Position numbers and translations under genes: made by a program. From a virus, in IMG/VR virus record IMGVR_UViG_3300032116_000621, positions 1 to 37,076 of that record: a stretch of DNA of 37,076 nucleotides; one strand, written 5' to 3'. Every line of letters starts with the position of its first letter. Position 1 is the stretch's first letter. Shown here piece after piece: positions 15,711 through 23,235 of the stretch. Below the pieces are notes generated by a model. That model made no database searches. It was not told where the DNA came from and worked only from the letters and a program-made list of their open reading frames with translations.

Positions 15711-16568
15711 TTAAGCAGTGACGGTGATGTGCTTCAAGCCTGCGTCGATTCCGAGTTTTGCGCCGAAGATCATGTCGATCGACATGACGACGCCAAACTT
15801 CTTCTGGCTATGAAGGTCCGAGATTTTCACTTGAACCTGTTGCTGGGTAACCATGTGCATGAACGAGGGGTGGAACGCGAGGCCAAAATCTGAAGTGCGA
15901 CTATTGTCTTCCGCGATAATAAAACCATAACGCTTCAAGCCAACCACTCCGCCAATCAGAGGAGCGTCAGCGGCTCCGAAGTCTGCACTGGTGATGGTCG
16001 ATGCATTGAGCATATCACTGTAATACTGGGGGTCCAGCATCAGATACCAGCCTGGGACTTGCGGCCACTTGGCTTTAGCAGCCAAGGTGCGGAGGTTTCC
16101 GAGTTGGGATGCGTTGAAGTCCGTCACGCCCGTAACCGTGTGGTCAGGAGTCGAGGTCGATGGAGCGACCAAGCTGTAGAGGTAGTCATTGATCTGCTTC
16201 GCCATGGCGTAGCGAAGGGATTCCATGATCTCAGGATTTTCGCGGCTAATTTGGGATTGCAGTTCGGTAAGGTCCGCAAATTCGTAGGCAGCAACAGCAC
16301 GTTTGTCAGCTTTGATATCGACAAACGATGTGCTGACAGCTTCCGTGTTAAACGTATCCGCGTCAGTTCCGACGGTCAGAAGTTGACCTTCGGGAGCGTT
16401 GACTTGGCTAACGCGAACGGTATCGCCTTGACGGGCGATGGCACCTTCGTAGGTCTTGTCGATCAGCGAACCAAGCATCAGGCTTTCGCGGAGTTGCTTG
16501 GTGAAGATAGGCGACCAGTATTTTTGAATCTGATTCTGAACTTCTGCCAAAGTAGTAACTTGTGACAT
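15711..16568 (-). CDS. Major capsid protein, HK97-fold (285 aa)
   Basis: This is the main shell subunit. It begins MSQVTTLAEVQNQIQKYWSP and contains QGDTVRVSQVNAPE, the long spine-helix-like segment LTELQSQISRENPEIMESLRYAMAKQ (split here as adjoining strings), and WYLMLDPQYYSDML followed by GVVGLKRYGFIIAED, the usual course of a compact HK97-fold coat protein. The start follows AAGGGAG. A separate scaffold gene lies immediately upstream, so assembly is by scaffold release rather than by an N-terminal delta domain; no prohead protease is seen nearby. Length is normal for this type. Confidence 0.88.
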   Translation of the reverse strand: MSQVTTLAEVQNQIQKYWSPIFTKQLRESLMLGSLIDKTYEGAIARQGDTVRVSQVNAPEGQLLTVGTDADTFNTEAVSTSFVDIKADKRAVAAYEFADLTELQSQISRENPEIMESLRYAMAKQINDYLYSLVAPSTSTPDHTVTGVTDFNASQLGNLRTLAAKAKWPQVPGWYLMLDPQYYSDMLNASTITSADFGAADAPLIGGVVGLKRYGFIIAEDNSRTSDFGLAFHPSFMHMVTQQQVQVKISDLHSQKKFGVVMSIDMIFGAKLGIDAGLKHITVTA

Positions 16569-16585
16569 GTGCTAAAACTCCCTTT

Positions 16586-17176
16586 TTAGTCTTTAATTTG
16601 TTCCATTTTCCATTTTTTCATCTCGGCCGTGGGAAGTTTTAGCCACTCTTGACGCGAGATAAACGCCGCGTTTGCACCCATCGGGGCACCTGCCGGCATA
16701 CCCGGCGCGGGTTTCTTGAGCATCTCGGGCCAAGATTGTTTCAACTTATCCACAACCTTGGTAACTGACATATCCACAACCGCGCCCGAATCTGGGTCAA
16801 CGGCTACGTCGTCGATGTAGTTACCGATGACATCAAACCACTTGTCTTCAACCTGAGTACCCAGACCTTTAAGAACTGCAGAAAACTTTTTGGCCGCGAC
16901 TTGTCTGCGATCGTTTTCGGCAAGTTTGGCGCGGAGGTCTTCCGCTTCCTTCTTCGCCATCTCAGCGATCTTCTGATATTCGCCGCGTGCTTCCAGTTCT
17001 TTTTTCTCGCGTTCAGACTTTTCAGACTCAAACGCGCGAAGCTGCTCTTTAAGTTTCTTTTCACGCTCGACGGCCTTTTCATAGGCTTCGCGCGTGACGG
17101 TATCGGGTTTAGAGTCTTCCACCGGCGCAACCGGGGGATTCTGAGGCGCAACCTCAGAAGGGGCTTGTTGAGTCAT
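16586..17176 (-). CDS. Capsid scaffolding protein (196 aa)
   Basis: The gene lies directly before the major capsid gene. The protein has a Pro-rich disordered N-terminus, a long charged coiled coil (about residues 28-95, with repeated EKxxKELE and KKEAEDLRAKL strings), and a C-terminal region ending EWLKLPTAEMKKWKMEQIKD, a basic tail like those that bind the inner capsid surface. This is the standard look of phage scaffolds, which guide procapsid assembly and are removed before or during DNA packaging. Sequence and position agree well. Confidence 0.85.
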   Translation of the reverse strand: MTQQAPSEVAPQNPPVAPVEDSKPDTVTREAYEKAVEREKKLKEQLRAFESEKSEREKKELEARGEYQKIAEMAKKEAEDLRAKLAENDRRQVAAKKFSAVLKGLGTQVEDKWFDVIGNYIDDVAVDPDSGAVVDMSVTKVVDKLKQSWPEMLKKPAPGMPAGAPMGANAAFISRQEWLKLPTAEMKKWKMEQIKD

Positions 17177-17213
17177 AAGAAAATTATGTCCCTGTTAAGT
17201 TGTGGTGTCAAAC

Positions 17214-17723
17214 TTACTTGCGACGATACCCGACGCGGGCGCGTTTCAGCAAGTCCGTAAATGTCTGCCTGTAAAATCGGAACAGTTGGTTAAACTCCAA
17301 CGTTGTGACAAAAAGGAACGGGCGGCCTTGTTCGGAGACGTACCCCGCTATCTCTTCGTTAGTCTTCTCGTCGTCACGCGCCCCCTTTGGCCCGATGACA
17401 ACCGCCCCGCGCACGGAACTGATGACGCGGAGGGAGTCAAGCATTTGACCCGTCAAAGTCAGGTTTGACCGTTTAGGTGTTGTTTGACTGTAGAGTTCCG
17501 AGAACGTGGAACGGAAGGCGACGTACTTACTGGACAAGGGTTTAAGTCTGGAGCGTTGACCAAAATTTTCTGTCGCCCCATACCCGAGGCGTGTACGGCG
17601 ACGGACAATCTCGACGGCCTTTTCTCCGACGGCCTTTGTCGCCTTGGCCGACACGGCGTCCACGACGGCGCGTTGAGCCCGTGAGAAGATTTGCCGTATC
17701 TGGAGTTCGACGTCTTTAGCCAT
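17214..17723 (-). CDS. HK97 gp10-like neck/tail completion protein (169 aa)
   Basis: The protein begins MAKDVELQIRQIFSRAQRAV. It has a helical N-terminus, then LTLTGQMLDSLRV and EIAGYVSEQGRPFLFVT, strings characteristic of HK97 gp10/Mu gpG-type head-tail joining proteins. A longer frame starts with TTG at 17741, but the GGGAGGG Shine-Dalgarno lies inside that extension and points to ATG at 17723. It overlaps the preceding gene by 8 nt. It should act at the neck or in tail completion. The preceding gene is a similar protein, so two members of this group lie in tandem. Confidence 0.65.
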   Translation of the reverse strand: MAKDVELQIRQIFSRAQRAVVDAVSAKATKAVGEKAVEIVRRRTRLGYGATENFGQRSRLKPLSSKYVAFRSTFSELYSQTTPKRSNLTLTGQMLDSLRVISSVRGAVVIGPKGARDDEKTNEEIAGYVSEQGRPFLFVTTLEFNQLFRFYRQTFTDLLKRARVGYRRK

Positions 17724-18156
17724 CTTCAGAGACCCTCCCAATTAACTTATCTAGAACCTTGTCTGGGAGACCGAGGAAGTCGCGGGCCTTCTTACGTGAA
17801 GGCGTGTCAGACCCATATGTCCCCCGGATGTTTCCATCGGCGCGGGCGTTTTCATCTGAACCCTTTTCAAACCCGATACGGAGTAGGCCGGGTTTGTCGT
17901 TTAAAATGTCGATAGCGGCCAACATGTCCCCCGAAAGAGTCAGGTTAATGTCTCCTTTTGATTTTCCCGCGATCTTGAAATCCAGAGACTTGACGTATTC
18001 TGGACTGTACCCGGGAAACTTCTTCCCCTCTTTGTCCAGTCCCCGTTGCGTCCGGTCTACAATGTGTTCAATGACAAGATCAGCGAGTTCCATCCTCTGA
18101 CTCTTCGTCAGAGTCTTCGGTATCCTCAGGTCCAGAAACTGGTGTTTCGCTGGCAT
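17716..18156 (-). CDS. Phage virion morphogenesis (Mu gpG-like) protein (146 aa)
   Basis: The start ATG at 18156 has an excellent GGAGGAAG site, which itself lies inside the portal gene: the two genes overlap by 77 nt in different frames. The protein has an N-terminal helix (SQRMELADLVIEHIVDRTQRG), then GKKFPGYSPEYVKSLDF, NLTLSGDMLAAIDIL and TPSRKKARDFLGLPDK, the order of motifs of the Mu gpG/virion morphogenesis family (tail completion or neck). It is followed by the related gp10-like gene. The long overlap suggests compaction and translational linkage to portal. Confidence 0.7.
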   Translation of the reverse strand: MPAKHQFLDLRIPKTLTKSQRMELADLVIEHIVDRTQRGLDKEGKKFPGYSPEYVKSLDFKIAGKSKGDINLTLSGDMLAAIDILNDKPGLLRIGFEKGSDENARADGNIRGTYGSDTPSRKKARDFLGLPDKVLDKLIGRVSEDG

Positions 18157-19513
18157 TATCTTCCTCCTCTGTCACAGACCCACGTTCAAGGTCGATCAAG
18201 CGGATTTTCTCGTCAATTTGTTCTTTTGTAAGTTCTGGGTTGAGCATCGCCACGGCCTCGCGGCGGCTGATAAACCCAGCGGCGTATTCTTCCTTAACGT
18301 CGCGGACAATCTGACCCCGCGACTGTTGGGGAAGTTGGACTGCGAAACGTGTCAGAACCTCTGCTCCCGGCGTAAAGAGGGCCGACACACCTTCAAGTTC
18401 ACCTTTACCGACCCAGTAGGGGTGCATCGACTCGGTGATAAGTTTCCAAAGATCCTTTTCGGCCTTCAAGTAAGTCGTCACCTGTTTTTGACGTGCCTCA
18501 AAGGTGTCCATTTCGTCGATGACTTTGGAAATACCGGAGGCGAAGTTTTCCGCCCCTAACGCCCCCACGGTCGCGGGTCTAATTCCTTTGGTCGCGAGCC
18601 ATAGAGAGAGTTGTTCCATGATGAGTTTTAAGACCTGATCGTAGTCAACCGTAGGCTTGATCGACCCAACTTCAGGTTTCTTGTCCGTCGTCGCGTCGGA
18701 CTTGAGGTTCCAAATAGCGTTAGGACTAAACTTCAAGTCCGCGTCGTTAACGTCCACGGTGTAGAGGATGGAGAAACACTGGAACATAGACGCGGCGTTA
18801 AGGTCTGAGAGCATAACCGGGAGGAGTTTGACAATCTTTAGGGCGTCAAAGTCCGGGGGCGGGATTAAATTTGCCTTCGACGAGTTGACGTAAACGAAAG
18901 GCAACACGCCGACGGGGTTGACGCCTTCGACGTTATCGAATTTTGCCATGAGGTCTCGGCGGATCTCTTCGTTAGAGTCGATAACTTGGAACTCGTCTTT
19001 GGACCAAACCCAGTAAAGTCTTTTCCCGTCGGTGTCGAAACCAGCCAGAAGGATGATATGGGTCGGGACTTCAGGGTTCATCTGGTCGTCGGAGTAGACG
19101 ACAAACCGGTCGTTTTGAATGACCCTGTATTTTGGGCGACCGTTAAAGATGTAGGGGTAAACTAATGATGTCCGACACAAGTTATAGAGTTCGTTAGAAA
19201 GGTTCATCGACTCATTAAGACCCGAACTATAGAGGCCGAGAAGGTCGGCGTCGGACTCTCTTCCACCGTCAACACGTCGGACGACAGGGGTCTGATAGAT
19301 GTTCGTCAGTTTGTCGATAACCTTGGGTAGGATATTGATCGGGGAAAGCCTTTTCTTGGCGTACTGAAAAAACTCAAAGGAGACTTGTCCCGCGAACTCC
19401 TTGGCGACGTAATCGGAAAGATTCCCCCCGTAAATGTCGAGAAGTTCCCCTTGATGGGCGAGGTAGGAAGCCTTCGACGCCACGAGTTCATTAACTTGTT
19501 TCGGTGTAAGCAT
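18080..19513 (-). CDS. Portal protein (477 aa)
   Basis: This protein forms the dodecameric ring at the packaging vertex. It lies directly after the large terminase and is of normal length for an SPP1-like portal. Visible features are an N-terminal helical region, an aromatic-rich wing region (LVYPYIFNGRPKYRVIQNDR), the long C-terminal helical stem and crown, and the segment SRREAVAMLNPELTKEQIDEKIRLI common near portal C-termini. The last 40 residues are strongly acidic (EEEDNASE; EDSDEESEDG) and are encoded where the next gene overlaps by 77 nt. Nine bases separate it from the terminase stop. Confidence 0.88.
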   Translation of the reverse strand: MLTPKQVNELVASKASYLAHQGELLDIYGGNLSDYVAKEFAGQVSFEFFQYAKKRLSPINILPKVIDKLTNIYQTPVVRRVDGGRESDADLLGLYSSGLNESMNLSNELYNLCRTSLVYPYIFNGRPKYRVIQNDRFVVYSDDQMNPEVPTHIILLAGFDTDGKRLYWVWSKDEFQVIDSNEEIRRDLMAKFDNVEGVNPVGVLPFVYVNSSKANLIPPPDFDALKIVKLLPVMLSDLNAASMFQCFSILYTVDVNDADLKFSPNAIWNLKSDATTDKKPEVGSIKPTVDYDQVLKLIMEQLSLWLATKGIRPATVGALGAENFASGISKVIDEMDTFEARQKQVTTYLKAEKDLWKLITESMHPYWVGKGELEGVSALFTPGAEVLTRFAVQLPQQSRGQIVRDVKEEYAAGFISRREAVAMLNPELTKEQIDEKIRLIDLERGSVTEEEDNASETPVSGPEDTEDSDEESEDGTR

Positions 19514-19522
19514 CCCTTGCCC

Positions 19523-20881
19523 CTAAAGTTGTCTGGTTCCGCCACTGCGGTTGTCGTTAGCCGTAAGATAACAAACCGCGTAGCCGATGGCAGTCGTGAC
19601 GTGTTGATATCTTTTTGAATCGTCTTCTATATAATGGCCGCCGTCCTTGAGTTTGACAAGGCGAAGTCCCTCGTCCACCGTTGGCGCGGTTGAGTACACG
19701 GTAAGGCGCGACTCGTCCAAGGCGTTGCGACAGTGCGCATTGACCCGGTTGTGTCTCGTCCTTATCGGGGGGTTCGAGGACGGGACGGCGTAGGTGTGAC
19801 GGAGCCCCCGCGCCTGGAGATAACTAAGGATTATATCGTAATCTGACCTGTTGGACCGCGTGTCCCGGTTCTTCCCCGAGGCGTCACCACAGACGATATA
19901 GTTCCATTCCGACTTGAGAAGACCCCTGTTCTCCAGTTCCTCCATCACCTGACCCGTGTTGGCCCCGTCCAAGATGACTTCCCCGAAGACGTGGAAGTGG
20001 CGGCCCACGTACTGGAGAAGACACATCGACATGGGTTTTCCGTACCCAATGTTGAAGTCAAAGGCGAGGACCACAGGGGCCGACGGGTCAACCGTGTAAG
20101 GGGCCGTCGAATAGTTCCTCTCACGTGAATACTCGAAGTAGACGACCTCACCTTTGATCTCAACCCAAAGGCCGTCGAGGTAACGCTGGGCCTCCTTCGG
20201 CGAGAGGTCTTGACGGAGTTGACGGACGTAGGCCCTGTCGATGAAGGGATTGTCTTCCGTCTTGGAATAAAAGACTCGGCGACTGGCGAACTGGTCCGCC
20301 CCCTCGATGAAGTATTTATAAACCCAATTGTCGGGACTTGAGGGGTTAGTTGCGGCTACAAGAAAGTTCTGGCGGACATGGGAGAGACGACGAAGACGGG
20401 CCTTTAGTTGACGAAACGCCTCAGCGTCCTCGTCATCATTCTCGACAATCTCTTCGATAATGAGGCCTGAGAGTTTAAGAGAGCGGAACTTCGAGTAGCG
20501 TTTATCTGCCCATGACACACAGATAATCTCGGACCCGTTCTTAAAACGGATCATCGGCATGGACCGGTTCAACTCGTAATGGACACCCTCGATAAAGTCT
20601 TCGGACATGTGTTCGAGGATCTCATTCCAAATTGTCCTCTTAAGGTCCGGCAAACCACGGCGTCCAAGGGCCACTCTTGACCCCCGGTGTTCGACACAGT
20701 GACGGACTGCGACATGTGCCATAAGGGTTGACTTGGACGACCCGTAGGCTCCTGACAAAAGAATTTCAGGAGTTGAAAGTTCGTAGTCCCAATATTTAAG
20801 AGTCTTTAAAACTTGACGCTGGAAAGGAATAACATCCGGCGAAAAGGCACAAAATGTAGGCCTCGACGCCGGTGCGGTCAT
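19523..20881 (-). CDS. terL: Terminase large subunit (452 aa)
   Basis: This is the DNA packaging motor and headful or site-specific nuclease. The ATPase domain has Walker A GAYGSSKS (residues 44-51), a Walker B ending LIIEE (about 140-144) and the coupling string AATNPSS (176-182). The C-terminal RNase H-like nuclease has D275 (LAFDFN), D333 (VCGDASG) and D420/D421 (YIEDDSKRYQH). Length is normal. It lies 2 nt after the small terminase. The circularly closing genome fits headful packaging but does not prove it. Function is very secure from motifs. Confidence 0.95.
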   Translation of the reverse strand: MTAPASRPTFCAFSPDVIPFQRQVLKTLKYWDYELSTPEILLSGAYGSSKSTLMAHVAVRHCVEHRGSRVALGRRGLPDLKRTIWNEILEHMSEDFIEGVHYELNRSMPMIRFKNGSEIICVSWADKRYSKFRSLKLSGLIIEEIVENDDEDAEAFRQLKARLRRLSHVRQNFLVAATNPSSPDNWVYKYFIEGADQFASRRVFYSKTEDNPFIDRAYVRQLRQDLSPKEAQRYLDGLWVEIKGEVVYFEYSRERNYSTAPYTVDPSAPVVLAFDFNIGYGKPMSMCLLQYVGRHFHVFGEVILDGANTGQVMEELENRGLLKSEWNYIVCGDASGKNRDTRSNRSDYDIILSYLQARGLRHTYAVPSSNPPIRTRHNRVNAHCRNALDESRLTVYSTAPTVDEGLRLVKLKDGGHYIEDDSKRYQHVTTAIGYAVCYLTANDNRSGGTRQL

Positions 20882-20883
20882 AA

Positions 20884-21255
20884 TTAATCTTCAGTGTCTT
20901 TATAAGAAAGTTTAAACTCTGCCTTCTCGTCATCTGTCAAAGGCGGAACGTCTCTTGCCTCTGCCCACCTTTGACGAGTTTTAAGCCAAAACATTGTCAT
21001 CGCAGGAACTTTACCAGACACTGCAAGTTGATAAGCGGTTTTCATAACATTACCGGCGGCATTCTCGCGACCTTTTGATATGGCTTCAGCAATAGTAGGG
21101 TCGCGTTCTATCATGCGGTCTAATGTAACTGATGAAACACCCATAATGGTTGCAATCTGATTAAGGTTACAGCCGATGCCCGCGAGTTTTCCCGCTTGTT
21201 CTTTTTGAGCATCGGTCCACGTAATAAGTCCAGAGCCTTTAGGGCGTCCTGCCAT
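20884..21255 (-). CDS. terS: Terminase small subunit (123 aa)
   Basis: This is the DNA-recognition subunit of packaging. It begins MAGRPKGSGLITWTD and carries a helix-turn-helix (CNLNQIATIMGVSSVTLDRMIERD, given here as the region at residues 29-52), followed by a helical oligomerisation region and the string MTMFWLKTRQRWAEA, very common in small terminases. The start ATG at 21255 follows AAGGAAGA. It lies just before the large subunit. A bulged hairpin and an AT-rich stretch precede it in the 54-nt gap, which could be a promoter or part of a pac site; this is not decided by sequence. Confidence 0.85.
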   Translation of the reverse strand: MAGRPKGSGLITWTDAQKEQAGKLAGIGCNLNQIATIMGVSSVTLDRMIERDPTIAEAISKGRENAAGNVMKTAYQLAVSGKVPAMTMFWLKTRQRWAEARDVPPLTDDEKAEFKLSYKDTED

Positions 21256-21309
21256 GAAAATATCTTCCTTGATTGCCTGCCTTCGACCTTAAAGGCGGCT
21301 AAATATTAT

Positions 21310-21489
21310 TTAATCTTCTTTAATGAGAGACCTTGACTTACCTGTGATGATAAGAGACGACGCGAGATCAGGGATAAGGACAGTCTTCCACTTCCCCTTG
21401 ATCATGATCATCCCCTGTTTCAAGTCGATAGACTGAGGGAACCAGACGCGACGCCAAAAAATCATCCCGGGGGCTTTGTACTTAATCAA
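21310..21489 (-). CDS. Small basic protein (59 aa), third gene of exported cassette
   Basis: The supported start is TTG at 21489, six bases after a GAGGT site and overlapping the end of the collagen-like lipoprotein gene by 8 nt. A longer reading frame extends to 21591, but that part is out of frame with, and covered by, the lipoprotein gene. The protein begins MIKYKAPGMIFWRRVWFPQS and continues with strands (GMIMIKGKWKTVLIP; SSLIITGKSRSLIKED). It is basic, has no signal peptide and no motif I recognise. Translational coupling suggests it works with the two exported proteins or is a regulator or chaperone for them. Confidence 0.55.
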   Translation of the reverse strand: MIKYKAPGMIFWRRVWFPQSIDLKQGMIMIKGKWKTVLIPDLASSLIITGKSRSLIKED

Positions 21490-21811
21490 AGACGACCTCA
21501 CTTTGTTTTGCGTTGATACACTCGATAATTTCAGAGCGGACGTATAGACACAAGTCCTTATCCATCTTCGGCCCTGACTTAAGGTCAACACACTTCGTCC
21601 AAGTCATGAGTGCGGAAGCTGCACCGATACAAAGAGCGGGGGCCGGCTCTCCCGGGGGTCCGGGTTCTCCAGGTTGACCGGGTACACCCGGTTCTCCGGG
21701 ACTTCCCGGACTTCCGGGCGTGCCGGGCATCCCGTCGTCACCTTCGTTAGGGGTGAAAAATCCACAACCGGAAATGAGAAGGACCAAACAGACTGCAAAC
21801 AACTTTTTCAC
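21482..21811 (-). CDS. Collagen-like lipoprotein with four-cysteine C-terminus (109 aa)
   Basis: The N-terminus is a lipoprotein signal (MKKLFAVCLVLLISGC) with lipobox ISGC and acylated Cys16. Residues 24-56 are eleven Gly-X-Y triplets rich in Pro, a short collagen-like segment that may trimerise. The C-terminus has four cysteines (C61, C74, C88, C98) spaced 12, 13 and 9, suggesting a disulphide-stapled helical hairpin. The GTG start overlaps the protease stop by 4 nt behind AGGGGG. The mature protein should sit in the outer membrane or face the periplasm. A proline-rich small lipoprotein next to lysis genes could also be an outer-membrane spanin; the collagen repeat and cysteine domain make that uncertain. 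Confidence 0.8.
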   Translation of the reverse strand: MKKLFAVCLVLLISGCGFFTPNEGDDGMPGTPGSPGSPGEPGVPGQPGEPGPPGEPAPALCIGAASALMTWTKCVDLKSGPKMDKDLCLYVRSEIIECINAKQSEVVFD

Positions 21812-22752
21812 AGGTTACCCCCTGAGATTTTTTCGTAACACGCCGTCAAAGACTTCATAGCCTCACTACAGTGAAGAGGAGGCATGCCTTGACTAATACA
21901 CCCCTTGAGCGTCTCAAGGTGTTTCATGTTGTCCTTACACTCGACAGGGTCGGAAGGCGGGGCCGAGGATCCACAGTCGAGAGAGACGCCGCACAACTTC
22001 ACATTCTTGGACGTCTCATAAGACCGCGCAAACGAGATGAACTCAGGATGATTCGTCCGGTTGTAGTAGCTACACCCTCCGCCCCCGCGTGAGTTGACTC
22101 CGAGGACTTTAAACTGTGCTGTCTTCTTCCTGTCGTCCGACCACCGGAGAAGACTTCCACCTGAGTCCCCACCTCCGAGATTGGCTGGACCACAGGTGAC
22201 AATATCTTGACCCTGAACGTTTCGGACGTTAGCCGATCCCCAATGGTGGACCCTTACCGTCGGCGCGCCCAGTCCGTTAATGAGAAGTTTTTCACCTTGA
22301 GAAACCCCCGCGACAATATCAAACGACGCCATTTGTGTACCCTGCGGGACAGGGGAGGCGAGTTTACACAGCGCGTAATCATTATAGACGGTCCGGGTGT
22401 TATAGGCCGGATGGCGCGTACAGACGGCGGGAATAGCCGTCCCAGACCCCCGGTGGGAAAACGTGATGCGCGACCCGGTCGAGACACAGTGAGAGGCCGT
22501 GAAGAGAACTTGGGGGCCGACAAGTGTCCCGGTACAGTTTCCGATCCACCCCATGGGTTCGAATTCCCCGGGGACCGAACGCGTTCCGTTATAAACGAGA
22601 GTCGTCGGATTTTCTGCCACGTCCGCCAAAAGGAAAATCGGCGAGTTCGAGACATCATCCCACCCCCTGACTGTCTGACCGAATGCCTTTGACCAAATGT
22701 CGCCGAACAAGGCCGCCGTGAAAACGAGGACGAGTAGTGCTACCCTGAACAT
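21808..22752 (-). CDS. Secreted trypsin-like (S1 family) serine protease (314 aa)
   Basis: The protein has an N-terminal hydrophobic signal (FRVALLVLVFTAALFG) with probable cleavage near residue 25, followed by a chymotrypsin-fold protease. The triad is His88 (FTASHC), Asp125 (YNDYALCKL) and Ser197 (GGGDSGGS); Cys73 and Cys89 fit the conserved disulphide near the active His. The residue six before Ser197 is Asn191, so classical Lys/Arg trypsin specificity is not expected. A Pro/Ser linker leads to a C-terminal four-cysteine module (C272, C285, C295, C305). ATG at 22752 follows GAGGGTC. It is first in a coupled cassette and is divergent from the endolysin, suggesting a role in lysis, envelope change or competition. 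Such an enzyme is unusual in a phage of this size. Confidence 0.88.
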   Translation of the reverse strand: MFRVALLVLVFTAALFGDIWSKAFGQTVRGWDDVSNSPIFLLADVAENPTTLVYNGTRSVPGEFEPMGWIGNCTGTLVGPQVLFTASHCVSTGSRITFSHRGSGTAIPAVCTRHPAYNTRTVYNDYALCKLASPVPQGTQMASFDIVAGVSQGEKLLINGLGAPTVRVHHWGSANVRNVQGQDIVTCGPANLGGGDSGGSLLRWSDDRKKTAQFKVLGVNSRGGGGCSYYNRTNHPEFISFARSYETSKNVKLCGVSLDCGSSAPPSDPVECKDNMKHLETLKGCISQGMPPLHCSEAMKSLTACYEKISGGNL

Positions 22753-22818
22753 GAGAGACCCTCAGATATTTTTTGGACTGTTTTTCCTGACTTCAATCAT
22801 GCCTCGGGAGGATACGGC

Positions 22819-23235
22819 GTGTCAAAAAAACTGTGGGTTACCCCGGATGAGTATCTAAAGGGTCGCGATAAGACTTGGCCCCTTTCGCCTCAACAACGGG
22901 CTAACATGGGCCGCCTCCTTGAGGCCCTCCATAAGGCCCGTGAGGCCTACGGCGGGCCGTTTATCGTGACCTCCGGTTACCGGCCGGAAGGGATCAACCG
23001 CGAGATCGGCGGGGCCGTAAACTCCCTCCACATCCAGTGTCTCGCCGTCGATCTTGCCGACGCGTCGGGGGGCATGAAAAGATGGTTCGCGGATAAGAAC
23101 CGCCTTGAGGAATTCGGGTTCTGGATGGAATCCCCGATCTACACCCCGAAACACTGTCACCTCCAAATTGAACCCCCCAAGTCCGGGGCGAGGATCTTTG
23201 TCCCCGGTCGGAAACCTTGGCTTACGGGGGTCTAG
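22819..23235 (+). CDS. Endolysin, M15-type peptidase (138 aa)
   Basis: This is a zinc peptidase that cuts peptide links in peptidoglycan. The core is TSGYRPEGIN (residues 51-60), followed by the metal motif SLHIQCLAVD, giving ligands His71 and Asp78, and HCHLQIEP with His114. In the usual S-x-H-x-x-G-x-A-x-D motif the Gly is replaced by Cys75 here. Length and layout match short phage M15 peptidases with no separate binding domain and no signal peptide, so a holin is needed for release. The GTG start follows GGGAGG. It is the only plus-strand gene in this area and meets the resolvase gene tail to tail with a 4-nt overlap. Confidence 0.88.
   Translation: MSKKLWVTPDEYLKGRDKTWPLSPQQRANMGRLLEALHKAREAYGGPFIVTSGYRPEGINREIGGAVNSLHIQCLAVDLADASGGMKRWFADKNRLEEFGFWMESPIYTPKHCHLQIEPPKSGARIFVPGRKPWLTGV

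Noticed and set aside
21490-21591. N-terminal extension of the 59-aa protein to 21591
   Set aside because: The extension lies inside the lipoprotein gene in another frame; the ribosome site GAGGT points to TTG at 21489.
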